DNA from: Hibiscus mutabilis
Taxonomy: Eukaryota > Streptophyta > Magnoliopsida > Malvales > Malvaceae
Direction of reading: 5' to 3'
Length of the DNA: 64,000 bases
Assembly: GCA_019671005.1 (NCBI GenBank)
Contig: CM033717.1
Location: forward strand, 73,515,850-73,579,849
The translations under genes were made by a program, and so were the position numbers. The notes beneath the pieces were generated by a model, which did not search any database, was not told where the DNA came from, and worked only from the letters and a program-made list of their open reading frames with translations. How positions within the stretch are numbered: the first letter of the stretch is position 1; each line of letters starts with the position of its first letter. Positions 22,047-34,358 of the stretch are shown piece after piece.

Positions 22047-24574
22047 CTATTATATACCATTTTTAAGTTTCAATAAATTTTAATTGGTTAATATTTATAG
22101 TAATAAACGTATGAAGAAATATTTGATACATTGCTAGTGTAAACTTTAGTTTACACAAGTAATCTCATTTAAGGGTTAGAGGTTTGGGTTTCAGTGTTTT
22201 GAATTTAAAATTTAGAGTTATATTTTAAAGTATAGAATTTAAGGTTAAAACTTGAGATTTAGATTTTGTTTTAAATTTTAAATAGGTATAATTGCATGTG
22301 CATCAAATATTAACCATAAACATATATGCATAAAAATACTAATAAATTTAAACAACTGGAGTGTTGTTTCATTATAGACCTTTGTGGAATCATATCTGAA
22401 TTAATAAATTAATAAATTAGAGTAAATGATTATAAAAATATTTTTAAATAATATGTCATCTTTGTCGTGATAAATTCTAGTAATATATAACTTTTCCAGC
22501 TTAATTTGTTCTGTTCACAACATCAGAATGTGTGATTATGTAAATGACCTAAACATAATTAACCCGATGATAACAATTAACAAGTGGCGTAGAAAAGAAA
22601 TTATTTCTAAATTTTATTAGACACATGTTTGATCTTTTGATATATGATTTTTTTAGTTTTATTTAGAAACTAAATAAAAGTCTGAATGGATAAAAATACC
22701 ATCATATAATATATAACTAGTCATTTAAAAATTATTATATATATTTTTTTCAATTGAGTTGGTATTCGATTAATTAATAACATCAACTCAATCAGAAAAT
22801 TATAATAAATATTAATGTATATATTGTTTTTAAATATGTTTTCTTTTAGTTTTTAATAAAGTTTTTATTTTGGCTGAGAAAAATAATAATAACAAACTTA
22901 CATCTTTATCTCAAATAAAAAAAACATGGCCTCTCTAGTCAATTCAATAGCAACACCAGAGGAGATGGGGTGTGTGATTGAAGAATGCCAACTTTTCAAT
23001 GGGTTCCATAATAAAACCGTTAATTACGGTATGGGTAGTTACATACATATGTATATATTATAATGGTGGACGGTTGTTAGTGGAAGATCTTTTAAAACCG
23101 TTAAAAATAAATATAATTATAAATAATATATTCACTAATTATAATTAGAATTGTGGACAATATCAGAATACATTGACACTCTTTAAAGAAAACATACATA
23201 TAGTATGTCTTCACATATTTTAACAAATTTTTGTCTTTCTGATTTTTAATGTTTCGCCCAAACTAATTCGAACCGACTCGCGTCGGACACTTAATTTTAA
23301 TAGGTGAGTTTTTCAGCGAAAATTTTATGCATACATAATACCTCGAATTCAAGCTCTGCTTAAGCTTAAGCAGAATTAAACTGTTTACCATTTGGAGTAA
23401 CTCATTCATATAAAATTTTAAATTCTAATGCATAATCTATTTTTTTATTATATTCTTGATTAGAGTCAATGTTATAATAGTTGAACAAAAACGTATTGTT
23501 ATAAATATAATTAAAAATGTAGTGTAGAGACAAGAACAAAAGTGGAAGTGGGATGTCCTTTTTTAGAAATAAAATAAATTGTCGGAAAAATTCAAACCTA
23601 AAAGCTTGGTTTCCGCGGTGGAACCGCGTTGGTTTTATCTGATTTGGAGGAAGAGGCAATAAATATTTAAATAAATTGCCGTTTATTTTTGTTGATTTGA
23701 GACGAAGAGTCACAGTTGTTGAAACAGGAGACGAGAGAATGAAGGGTGGAGTATTGCTCTTTAGGTTCGGCCTCACCTTCTTTAGTTGCATACGTATTTA
23801 TAGTGCTAGCTATTATTGGTGATTGAGCAGTTCTAAATTTATTTACCGCTTATAGACGAGTTGGCAGAAATAGACTTAATTTTTAGGTATTAAGCTTTCA
23901 TATTGGTCATGTGGGTGAAGTGTTATAGCTCCTGACAACGTTTGTTCTCGGGACTATTTATGCCTCCTAAGAGGCTGCTGCCACAAGATGCTTGGAGTCG
24001 TGCGGAGATGTTGAGGGTTATTTTCAAAAATTCTACAGGGCAAAGGTACCGAGTATAACAAGTAGCACGATGAACAGGCTCCCACTCTTGACTTCATCTT
24101 AAAAATATGGTTAAATCAAAATTTAATTTATCTAATTTTAAAATCGATTCAATTTAGGCCGAAAAATTTGAATTTAAGTCCCTTTTACATTCAACATAAT
24201 TTTATCCTTAAAAATTAATATCGTTGGGATCTACATTCGAACCAATTAGATTATAAATTATGCATAATACAAGACTCATAGAAAATTTTCACTTAACAAG
24301 CTTTAATTTCTATGTTTTAAACTATAACTGATCAAATTAAAATATAGAAACTAAATCTATAATTTTCATATAATAAAGATACTAATAGAAATTTTTTAAC
24401 AAAAACATGTTGGTTCTAAAGTCATCACCACCTAAAGCTTTGGAGTTATGTTTCAGATTGGATTTTTCCCAAAGCCTTAATTCATTAATCCATTTATCCC
24501 TAAATGTCTCTTATTATATACATCTGATTATTTGGGCTTGTATGGCTGATTTCCTTAGCCTCCTCTTTAATGGG

Positions 24575-25115
24575 AACTATTTAAGGCTGAATAAGAACCG
24601 AACGTTCAACGAACTATTTAATGGGAAGTTCGTTTATACTCGTTTATTTATTAAACGAACGAAATCGACCATGAGCTATATTTTTCGTTCATTTAATTAA
24701 ATGAACAACATTAACAAAGGGTTTGTTCGTTCATTTACGTTCGTGAACGTTTGGTAATCCATTCATTTATGTTCGTTTAAATTTATTCGCATATGTCTAT
24801 TTATATTTATTGTTTTCCATAACAGAAATATTAGTATATTTAAAATAATTAAAAACATATGTAAAAAATATGAAATAAAAAGAAAAAAATAAACAATACA
24901 CAATGTGCGGGGCTACAGACTTCTTAAAAAAATTAAACAATGCTCAATGTCTGTTTGTGTTCGTTTGTGTTCGTTTATTATTTTAACGATCGAACACGAA
25001 CAAGAAAATATGTGTCATTCAGTTGTTCTTATTCGTTCATTTATTCGGTTAAAATTAAACAAACGAACAAAATCATACACTCGTTCGTGTTCGTTTACAT
25101 GCCTAATCCTCTTTT
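24575..25115. repeat. Interspersed GTTCGTT/AACGAAC repeat, copy 2
   Basis: Begins with ccgaacgttcaacgaactat and contains many forward and reversed copies of GTTCGTTTA and AAACGAACG, including ttcgtgaacgt and cgaacacgaacaag. It is related in wording to 4,030-4,440. The internal inverted complementarity would fold strongly as RNA or single-stranded DNA. Confidence 0.5.
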
Positions 25116-25149
25116 CCTTTGAATTATTTTGGAATCAATACATACAGAC

Positions 25150-25690
25150 TAACATTAAACAAAATCATGTTAGCAGAAAGTATATTTGAATTTGAGACAA
25201 AAAAAAAGAATATTAAGATGCTGGGAAATTTAAAAGCTTGCAAATAATTTATACTAAGAAATATGTTATGGATTTATTTTATCAACTTGACCGCATAGCG
25301 TAGTGGTTTAGCTTGTTTGATTTCGGCTTAAAAGGTCGTGGGTTCGACTCCCACTATGGTCGGTTTTTTCTCTTAATGTAGTAGAATTATTCCGCGCATT
25401 TGTTGGATTTTAAAGAATTGTAATTAAATCATTACCATTTAATTTATAAAATTGTAGCAATATTAACATTTTAAAAAATTAATTACATAAGTATTATTTG
25501 ATTTTTAAAATAGTAACAATATTTATATTAACATTTAAAATAAAAATTTTAGTTAAATTATTATTTAAATTTTTGTAAGCTTGTAAGAGTTTTAATAATT
25601 AGAATTGTGCAAATATTAGTAATATTTTTTAACATTCTTAATATGGTCACATAATAAATATTTATTCTGTTTTTAGCCCTTAATAAAATT
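25150..25690 (+). repeat. Duplicated segment carrying a tRNA-Arg-like gene, copy 1
   Basis: From acattaaacaaaatca (about 25,151) through the tRNA and its AT-rich 3' flank (gtagcaatattaaca, then aacatttaaaataaa), this segment matches 56,880-57,640 in the same order. The duplication therefore includes both flanks of the tRNA. The second copy is more decayed and has an extra tandem duplication in its 3' part. Confidence 0.7.
25289..25362 (+). tRNA. tRNA-Arg (anticodon TCG)-like, possibly decayed
   Basis: 74 nt starting GACCGCATAGCGTAGTGG and ending CTATGGTCG. The T arm is perfect (GTGGG, TTCGACT, CCCAC), the A-box-like tagcgtagtgg and B box GGTTCGACTCC are intact, and a run of six T follows at 25,364-25,369 as a Pol III terminator. 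The anticodon loop TTTCGGC places TCG at 34-36. Damage is visible: one acceptor-stem mismatch (C6 against A67) and a weakened D stem (GCGT against GCTT), consistent with loss of CpG sites. It could be weakly functional or a recent pseudogene. Confidence 0.65.
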
Positions 25691-26329
25691 CACGTACACC
25701 ACATTTTTTTTTATAAAAAACTCAACGATCATCATGAAAATTTTCATATCTCTTCTAACTAGGCGTTACATTGATGTATGGATGGAAATTGAGAAAATTA
25801 ATCTTACATATTGCTTCATTATCAGTTTTGATTGTATCGATAAACTACTACAAAACAAAAACTAACCATATTAGACCAACAATCTTTCATGATTAGAGTG
25901 TGCCCTGTGATGATCGCTACACGAACGCCATACTATCATAAAGATAGACAAAAATCACACCACAAGGCAGATAAAATCACACCACAAGGGAAGACGAACA
26001 ATTCCAACAAGATATACGAGAAGAAAGAATCCAAAAAAAAAATCTTATTTGAGATTAAAAATAAAGAAAAACAAAATATATAAAAAGTTAGGTTGTAACA
26101 CTAAAATCGACGTCAGAAAAGTCACTCTTGACAGAAAATAAAAAAAAAACTAAAAAGAACGATATTTTATTTTATTTATTGAATATGAATATAAAGTAAT
26201 AAGAGATGATAAAATAATTAAATTAAACACGGACGGGAAAAACAAGGTTGAATTTGTGAAAAAACTTCATTAGAAGGTTCGAGAAAACATTGAGAAAAAA
26301 TAAAGTAATATGAACAACAAGCAAATAAA

Positions 26330-26940
26330 GGGCGAAAGCGAGTCAACTTTAAACCTGGCGATTGAGTTTGGGTGCACTTCAGGAAGGAACGATTTCCAGC
26401 ACAAAGGAAATCTAAACTCTCACATAGAGGGGATAAACCATTTCAAGTAATGGAGAAGATCAATGATAATGCCTACAAGATAGATCTTCTGAGAGAATTT
26501 GGTGTTAGTGCTACTTTTAACGTTTCAGACTTATCTCTTTTTGAGCAAGGTAACGATTTGAGTACAAATCGCTCTCAAGAGGGGGAGGATGATGAGATCA
26601 TGGCATCACCACCACCATTGGACCCTGAGGAATTTCCCTTAGGCCCCATTACTCGTGCAAAGGCAAGGAAATTTAGAGATGCGGTCAGCAACAAGAGCAA
26701 TCATGCATGGAAAATTATTGAAGTTGCCGAAGTTGAATCAATACCATGCAACGTGGAAGATTCATGCAATGTGGTCCATGCAATGTGTTGCATGTTTATT
26801 TTTGATGCATATGTTCCATTTAATTATTATAGTTTTAGTGTGCACGTATTTTCTATTATGTTGTTTATAGTTTATTTTACTAGCACTAGAGTTTGTTGAA
26901 CCATATGACATATATTTATTATATTTAGCATGCATTATAT
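26330..26940 (+). pseudogene. Chromovirus-type gag-pol tail (integrase C-terminus), fragment
   Basis: Reads NFKPGD, a stop in place of Trp, then VWVHFRKERFPAQRKSKL, SHRGDKPFQVMEKINDNAYK, FNVSDLSLF and later GPITRAKARKF. This is the C-terminal end of integrase plus the polyprotein tail typical of plant Ty3/gypsy chromoviruses. Nothing of RT or the rest of integrase is upstream, so it is a 5'-truncated fragment. The reading frame then stays open to about 26,899 in hydrophobic sequence that is probably 3' UTR. Confidence 0.75.
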
Positions 26941-27029
26941 TACCTTATTTTATTTCTACTCATATTTCTCATATCTACAGGTGTTATGCAAGGACAATTA
27001 ATAGACACATTACTAGGGTGATTCAGAGA

Positions 27030-27490
27030 ATTGTGACTATTGGAGAGGTGCTTGCTTGGCTTTGGAGGAGCTTCCTTGACATGCTTGCTTACGTTCAAAT
27101 GAAACTTGACATGCTTGCTTACATTCACAATGGAAGGCATTTCTAGATAGGTGTTTGCTTGAAGTGCTTGCTTGAGATGCTTGCCTACATTCACAGGAAA
27201 ATTGACATGCTTGCTTACATTTACAATAGATGGTAATTCTAAAGAGGTGCTTGCTTGAGGTGCTTGCTTGAGATGTTTGCTTACATTCATATGGAAATTT
27301 TCAAGCTTGCTTGAGATGCTTGTCTACATTCACAGGAAAATTGACATGCTTGCTTACATTTGCAATAGACGGTAATTCTAGAGAGGTGCTTGCTTGAGAT
27401 GCTTGCTTACATTCATATGGAAATTGACATGCTTGCTTACATTCGCAATGGACGGCAATTCTAGAGAGGTGCTTGCTTGAGCTGCTTACT
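27030..27490 (+). repeat. Minisatellite of gcttgcttacattca units
   Basis: A mixture of gacatgcttgcttacattca, gaggtgcttgcttgag and aattctagagaggtgcttgc units, repeated many times with a higher-order unit of very roughly 90-100 bp. It lies in what would be the 3' untranslated region of the chromovirus fragment and is cut by the start of LTR C at 27,494. The reverse strand reads NVSKHVK-type peptide repeats, which I take as spurious. Confidence 0.8.
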
Positions 27491-27493
27491 TAC

Positions 27494-30045
27494 TGTAGCG
27501 ACCCTTTTCGAAATATGGTGTTCGTGAGTTCGGTGCTACGGGGTATCCCTAAATTATTCTTGGAAAATCTATTTTAAGGGGAGGTTTCTTTTGAAAACTT
27601 GTATTTTTTAAAACAATGAAGATTTGGAGTCGCCACTTGGATAAGGTAGGCCGGACACCATAAAACTAGAGATTCGTTTTGAAAGGATTTGAGAGTTGGT
27701 TACATGTGGGGAATGATTAGCACCCCCATCATGCCCGGAAATCGATACCAAAATATTTGTTGCTTTTAATCGAAGGAAATTGTCAAATTTTGAATTTAAT
27801 TTAATTTGGTGACCTTAATTGAACAAGCTTTATCAAATTAGTGGATTCGAATTAACTGGACATTTAATTAACAAGGTTGAAAATACCTCGAACCATAGAT
27901 TAAACCGACATCATATAAGCCTGACTGCCATGTTAATTTATGGTTCGAATCTCACATGTCACCTTTATGCATGGTGCAAGCAATTAAGATATGATGTAAT
28001 GATTTTATCAAGTTTTAATCTTAACTTGGGACGGTAAGGATTAATTCAAATATTTTGTCAACATCCTTTAAGCTCGGACTGTTATGACATAAATATCGAA
28101 ATTAATAAATACCTCTCATTTTATGATTTACATTAATTAATACAAAATAAATAGGTTACATGAATGACAATTAAAATGGATGTCACATAAGGGCTTAAAA
28201 ATAAACACGCAAAGCCCCTGAAGCCGTAACCTAAAAGGCCCAAGTTATGGAAGACCAATTAGTGATGTAACTATTAGCTAAATGAATCTAAATATTTAAT
28301 CTTAAATTGATTAGCCCTAAAAGACTAAAACCCTAACATATTATGAATTATCTTACGACATGATGATTAATTTGATCGGTTTTAAACTAGTATTCCAATA
28401 AGCCAAGGATACTATTTAAAACAAATCAAGTTGACCAATGATGGTTTTAAATAAAATGTCAATCTAATCTCTATATTGATTTTATCTTAAAGGTAATTAG
28501 GGAGTATTCAATTGATTTAATAAATTTAACACTTATCTCAATAAGCCAAGGGTAAGTTTAAATTCACTAAATCAATTCGAACCTTAATCTAACTAAGGCT
28601 CTAAAAAGACTAAACCTGAATTAATCTAATTAATTTAAAGATCGTGCCCCTATGAGAGGAGCACACAATCTTAAACTAATTAAATTAATATGCCTAATTT
28701 CTAGCCTAAAACTAATCTAACAAGCCCAAAGAAAAGAAAAGCTCAAACTATCCAAAACAAACAAACTTGAGCCCAAAACCTAACAAGGACCAAACTAACC
28801 AAAACAAACTAACTAAAAAAAGTACATATATTTACTATAGCTATATTTTATATTATATATGTTATATAACTTATATCACATATATTTAAAACTATGTATT
28901 ATACACATTATAAAACTTTATATTACGTATACATAAAAAACTATATTATAAAAGCCATATACATATCATATATTATATAAAACACATTATATGGCATACA
29001 AAAACTATATATCTAAACCTAACTATATATTATAATAAACATCCACATACATACAAAAGCATTATACACAAAAAGCACATATCATACTATCAACCACATA
29101 TCTAAAAATCTAACCAAATAAAACAAGAACAACAACATTAAACAAATATATAAAAAAACTGGAAAAAAATGCATGAAACAAGGGACTATAACACTGGAAA
29201 ATGGACCTAATCAATAAAGAACAAATTTTAGGGGTCAAATTAAAAGGAAAACAGATCTACTTAAAACAAGGAACGACATTGAAAAACAAGGAAAACTTGA
29301 GGGACTCGAGATGGTATTTCAAAAGATGGAAGCCCTGAAAGGGTGTGATTTTCAAACACGGAGAGATTCAACGGGTCATTTAGGAAGACGAAAGGACTTA
29401 AAGCGTGACAAAAAAGACGAAAGAATTTAAATTGTGAATATTCAGTTTTTAAAACGAGGACAGCTATGAAAGCTCTTTTTTAGCCAGCCAACACCTCATT
29501 TGGCCATTTTCTAAACCCTTTGTAAACCCCTTATTCTTTTCTCTAAAACAAAAACAGAGCCACAGCCAAGTCCAAAATCCAGTGGCCTCTCCGTCGTACA
29601 CCGCCATGTTGGTTGCCGCTCGTCGGCTGTCGGCGAACCCTAAAACAAGCCTCTCATTTTTCTAAACCTAAAACCAAAACTAATTTTGAACAAAAAACAA
29701 ACAAAAGCCCATTTTCTCTTTAAAGCCGAGAGCGAAAGAACACAAAACCCCCTCTTTTGGTTGGCCTCTTCACCATTTCACCATGCATGGCCTTGTGGAG
29801 ACCGAATTCGGGCTTATCAATGGTGAAGGAAGGCCAAAACTGACATCTGAAAGATGAAACGACAAAGGTAAAAAGAAAACCTAATTCTATGTATGCTTTA
29901 TGCTTGAAATTGAAACGCTAGGAACGAAAAAGTATACCTCGAAATGCTTGAGGCTTTTTCGCTTCTATTGATATTCCCTAGAAATCCCTTCTAGGGTTTT
30001 ACAATCTGATGCTTTCGATTATATAGCACCTGAATATTACATTAA
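27494..30045 (-). repeat. Lone Ogre/Tat LTR on the minus strand (LTR C), U3-truncated
   Basis: The plus strand starts tgtagcgacc, the reverse complement of the LTR A end. Shared blocks follow: ggtaggccggacaccataaa, tggttacatgtgggga, catgcccggaaatcgatacc, and the tttggtgaccttaattgaac region. The LTR runs to about 30,045, where a TATA-like element (tatataat on the minus strand, 30,018-30,025) lies almost at its edge, so most of U3 is missing. No primer site flanks 27,494, so it is a solo LTR or a remnant 3' LTR. No target duplication was found. Athila RT begins within about 25 bp of its far end. Confidence 0.75.
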
Positions 30046-30066
30046 TGAAACTGAAAAAGAAAAAAA

Positions 30067-32580
30067 CCAAAAATGGGAGGTATAACCGTAGTAAGCAATG
30101 AAAGCAACGAACTAGTCCCAACTATGACTGTGACTGGTTGGAGGGTTCGTATAGATTACCGCAAGTTAAATAAAGCTACTAGGAAAGGTCACTTTCCTTT
30201 GCCATTTATTGACTAAATGCTTGACTGACTTGCAGGTAAATCTTGTTACTATTTTCTTGATGGCTACTCGCGTTATAACCAAATTTCCATAGCATCGAAT
30301 AATCAAGAAAAGACCACTTTCACATGCTCGTATGATACCTATGCTTTTCGAATGATGCCGTTTGGATTATGCAATGCTCCGGCAACTTTCCAAAGATATA
30401 TGATGGCAATTTTCTCCGACATGGTGGAATATTTCCTGGAAATCTTCATGGACGATTTTTTGGTATTCAGAGACAACTTCGACAATTACCTCGGCAATTT
30501 GGAGAAAGTGCTAACAAGATGTGAAGAATCCGATCTAGTGCTCAATTGGGAGAAGTGCCACTTTCTGGTAGATTAAGGAATGTGCTCGGTCAAAAGATTT
30601 CCTCCAAAGAAATTGAAGTCGACAGAGCCTACGTGAAAGTGATCGAAAGATTGCCACTACTAAATTCAGTCAAGGGGATCTGAAGTTTTCTGGGGCATGC
30701 AGGTTTTTACAGAAGGTTTATTCATAATTTTTCTAAAATTACTAAACCCTTGTGTAACTTGCTTGAACATGATAAGGTCTTCGAATTCGATGACTCATGC
30801 ACCCAGGCCTTTGAAAACTTGAAGAAGAAACTCACCTCGGCACCTATTGTCGTTCTACCAGATTGGACCATACCTTTTGAGCTTATGCGTGATGCAAGTG
30901 ACTTTGCAGTAGGAGCAGTTCTCGGTCAACGAACAGGTAAAATTTTTCATGTGATATACTACGCTAGTAAAACCTTTAATAGTGCTCAAGTGAACTACAC
31001 CACTACGGAAAAAGAGTTACTAGCCGTGGTTTTGGCTTTTGAAAAATTTTGCTCCTACTTGATCGGGACCAAGGTAATTTTTCATACTGACCACTCTGTA
31101 ATTAAGTACCTTTTCGCTAAGAAAGATGCCAAACCTCATTTGATTCATTGGATTTTACTTTTACAAGAGTTTGAAATTGAAATTAAGGACAGGAAAGGAA
31201 CGGAGAATCAAGTTGCTGATCATCTGTCACGCCTAGAAATCGGCAATAAGGAAGACGCAGATGTGGAGATATGCGACACATTCCTGGATGAGCAAATGTT
31301 AGTTGCCTCGGCAATACCATGGTATGCAGATTAAATTAATTTCCGTGTTAGTGGCATTTTACCTTATGGCCTTACTCACTAGGGAAAAAAGCGGTTCTGA
31401 CATGATGCTAAGCATCATTATTGGGACGAGCCTCTTTTATTTAAGCAATGTGCATATCAGGTTAGAAGATGATGTATCCCTAAGGAAGAGCAGCAAAATG
31501 TACTCCAGCAATGCCATGCTTCACCATATGGAGGCCACTCGCACTGCGGAAAAAGTCTTGCAATCCGGTTTATACTGGCCTACACTCTACAAAGATGCTA
31601 AGCAGTGTGATCATTGTCAAAGAATGGGCAATATCTCTAGGCGACATGAGATGCCACTTCAAGATATCCTTGAAGTGGAGCTATTCGATGTATGGGGGAT
31701 CGATTTTATAGGACCCTATCCTTCTTCATGTGGAAATCTATACATCATTTTAGCCGTCGATTATGTGTCCAAATGGGTCGAAGCAGTCGCAACTCCCAGA
31801 AACGACTCCAAAACCGTTTAAAGATTCTTACAGAAAAATATATTCACATGGTTTGGAATACTAAGGGTAATCATCAGTGATGAAGGCAAGCACTTCGACA
31901 ACAAACTTATTGCCAAAATCTTGCAACGTTTCGGAGTGTCACACAAAATTTCCATGGCAGATCACCCACAAACAAACAGGTAAGCTGAAATATCCAACCG
32001 GGAATTAAAGGGTATCCTGGAGAAGGTAGTCAATCCTTCTCGAAAGGATTGGTCATTGAGGTTAGACGATGCACTTTGGGCCTACTCAACTGCATTCAAA
32101 ACACCCATAGGTATGTCTCCCTTCCGACTTGTCTATGGAAAAACTTGCCACTTACAGGTGGAAATCGAGCACAAAGCATATTGGGCTATCAAAACCGTGA
32201 ACATGGACTGGGAGAATACAAGACAAAATCGTCTATTGGACCTTAACGAGATAAAGGAATTTCGTGCCTTAGCTTAAAACAACGCAAAAATATACAAGGA
32301 GAAAACGAAGCGTTGACATGAAAAGAAGCTATTGCCGAGGCAATACTTGCCTGGGCAATTAGTACTCCTCTTCAACTCTCTGCTGAAACTCTTCCCAGGA
32401 AAATTGAGATCGAGATGGTCCAGGCCCTTCAAAGTCATAAAACCTTTCTCCCATGGTGACGTGATAATCAAGTTCACCATTGACAGACATGAGTTTAAAG
32501 TTAATGGACAAAGATTGAAGCACTACGTCGGCACCTATGTTGAACGCGACAAAGAAATGGTCACTTTAGGGAATGCATGA
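30067..32580 (+). pseudogene. Athila pol: RT, RNase H and integrase, broken
   Basis: RT starts at GGITVVSNESNELVP and continues with TGWRVRIDYRKLNKATRKG, two stops near 30,215, FLDGYSRYNQ, then FMDDFLVF with the catalytic Asp pair. A frame change near 30,577 leads to the connection and RNase H part (IPFELMRDASDFAVGAVLGQ, TTTEKELLAVVLAFEKF, FHTDHSVIKYLF, ENQVADHLSRL). A further shift near 31,310 leads to integrase: zinc finger remnant CDHCQRMG, catalytic WGIDFIG, IISDEGKHFDN and NRELKGILEK, then a C-terminal part with WSRPFKVIKP. Stops inside integrase replace residues near 31,819 and 31,981. The reading order is normal for gypsy elements. No functional product is expected. Confidence 0.88.
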
Positions 32581-33167
32581 TCATGTTCTCCTATTGTATT
32601 TTTATTTTTTTATTCTTTAGCATTATTTTCTTTTTGGACTAAAGTTTAAATGTTTGGTTTTATTTTTATTTTTTTAATTTTGTACTTTATTTCAATTTAG
32701 TCTATTTTATCTTTCCACATTTTTAGGATATCTTTAATAATCTTTATCTATCTTTATCGTTATCCTTAATTAATATTTTATTTTTTTGTGTTTGAATTTT
32801 TTTAGGATAAGAGTTCAAGATCAAGAAGAGTTGGATCCAAAAAGGAAGTTATACTCCAAAGAGATTTATGGGCTGATTTTAAGGCTTATAAAAAGTCTAA
32901 TTTTTACCCTAATCTCAATTACTATCCGTCCAAACCTTTCCCCTCCCCTAATTCTTTTTGCCGCCAATTGCACCACACCCCCTCACCTTCTTTCCACTCA
33001 TTCTTACCCACCATCTTTATTACCCATCTTTTCTTTCTTTTCTTTCCCCCATCACCATTAAAACTTCCAAACCTTCCCTCCACTCTTTATTTTACTCTTC
33101 TAACTCTTTAGTTTCTCTCCCTTTGTTTGTTATTTCTTTCTTCCGATCAATAACCAAAGAAACATCC
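32581..33167 (+). other. Spacer between Athila pol and env-like gene
   Basis: AT-rich then pyrimidine-rich (ccccctcaccttctttcc and similar) without coding similarity. In Athila elements this interval precedes the env-like ORF and may hold a splice acceptor; tttttttaggataagag at about 32,798 is a candidate. Confidence 0.45.
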
Positions 33168-34200
33168 ATGGCATTGAAACTCAAAACCTTGGTGCACCCA
33201 AGTTCTTCCAACGAACCTCCTTTCAAGCGATATGCAACTGCGGCCTTAGAAGAACGATACCTCTCCATGTTCGCTACCCACAAGATTTGGGAAGAGCAAG
33301 GCTTTTCTTACTTCGACTCCCACAAAGATTTTGGCCTTGATCCAACAATCTTTCGAGTCATCGAGCATCAGAAATGGCAAATTCTTTTGCTGTCAACCAA
33401 AGCCAGGCAACACAACATGGGTAAGAGAGTTCTATGCTCATTCTCCTAATCCTATCAATCCCTATGTTTTCGTCCGTGACAGAGCATTCCCTATTGATGC
33501 CGATCACATCAACGGGTTCTATGGTGTCCACATTGAGAAAGATGAGCACCAAGAATTTGTGGACACGATCACAACAAAAGGCCTCAAAAAGGTGCTCCAA
33601 GACCTCACAATTCTGGGCACTCAGTGGAACGAAGGCTCACACAAGGGCACGGTAAACCGCTTTTGGGTTAAACCGGAGGCAAAACTTTGGAACAAATTCA
33701 TCAAAACCTGTCTTATGCCCACCACACACAACATTACTATTGATACACCTCGCCTCTTGCTCATACACTCTATTTTGCACAAACACATTATTAATAATGG
33801 CAACATCATTTGTAATGAGATTTTTGTGTGTAGTCAAAAGGATAATGGCTCTCTTTTCTTTTCGAGCCTTATATCCCACCTTCGTGAGCAAGTGAACGCT
33901 CTCACTGACCCAAATGATGAAAAAGTACCTGCCAAATCTGGATGGAGTTGAGCACAGTACCGAAAGATCATGGGCGAAGCTCTAGAAAAATGCCCGGCAC
34001 TGCAAGTTGCCTATGTAGTTATTATTGCCTCAGCAACGCCGGACGCCACAACCAGTGCTGCTGCCTAGGCAAGCAAGCCAGTCCCGGTAGACGTAGATTG
34101 ACTTGAAGTCATAATCCGCCCTTTAGAACACCAACTGGAGCAAATCGAGGCACAACAACTATTGTTTATGAAGTATATGAAGGATCACAACATTGCCATC
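33168..34200 (+). pseudogene. Athila env-like gene, 5' part (putative plant transposon protein domain)
   Basis: ATG at 33,168 (MALKLKTLVHPSSSNEPPFK). The first frame runs to about 33,375 (HKIWEEQGFSYFDS, IFRVIEHQKWQ); a one-base shift then moves the reading to the next frame (NTTWVREFYAHSP, FPIDADHINGFYG, NRFWVKPEAKLWNKFI). A stop ends it at 33,951, but coding resemblance continues (LEHQLEQIEAQQLLFMKYMK) to 34,200, where element B is inserted. The domain is the one found downstream of pol in Athila elements and in many host annotations of plant transposon proteins. Its role is unknown; an envelope-like role is a traditional suggestion only. The 3' part resumes at 49,169. Confidence 0.75.
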
Positions 34201-34358
34201 TGTAACGACATTTTTGAAAAACTACTAAAATGTATTCCACTTTTTGGAGAAGGTTTGCTTAAAAGGGGAATTTCTTTTGAAAAATCAAAATTCTTTAAAA
34301 ATAATTGAGAACTGGGAGTCGCCACCGGCCACTTGGATCAGGTAGGCCGGACACCATA

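Larger units (their letters stand above)
22052..26325. other. AT-rich intergenic region
   Basis: About 4.3 kb without a convincing protein gene. A near-palindrome (gtgtaaactttagtttacac, 22,137-22,156) opens a TTTAGGG-like degenerate stretch. The minus-strand ORF near 23,400-23,790 is AT-rich and Lys/Phe-rich with no family resemblance, so it is not called. The tRNA-like gene and two repeats in this region are listed separately. Confidence 0.6.

Noticed and set aside
23402..23791. 129-codon minus-strand ORF
   Set aside because: AT-driven Lys/Phe/Tyr/Asn-rich composition, no motif, no splice context.
26940..27290. Minus-strand ORF with NVSKHVK-like repeats
   Set aside because: It is the reverse reading of the 27-kb minisatellite.
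34196..34200. ccatc as left target duplication of element B
   Set aside because: No matching five bases follow 49,168 or the other candidate LTR edge near 36,669.
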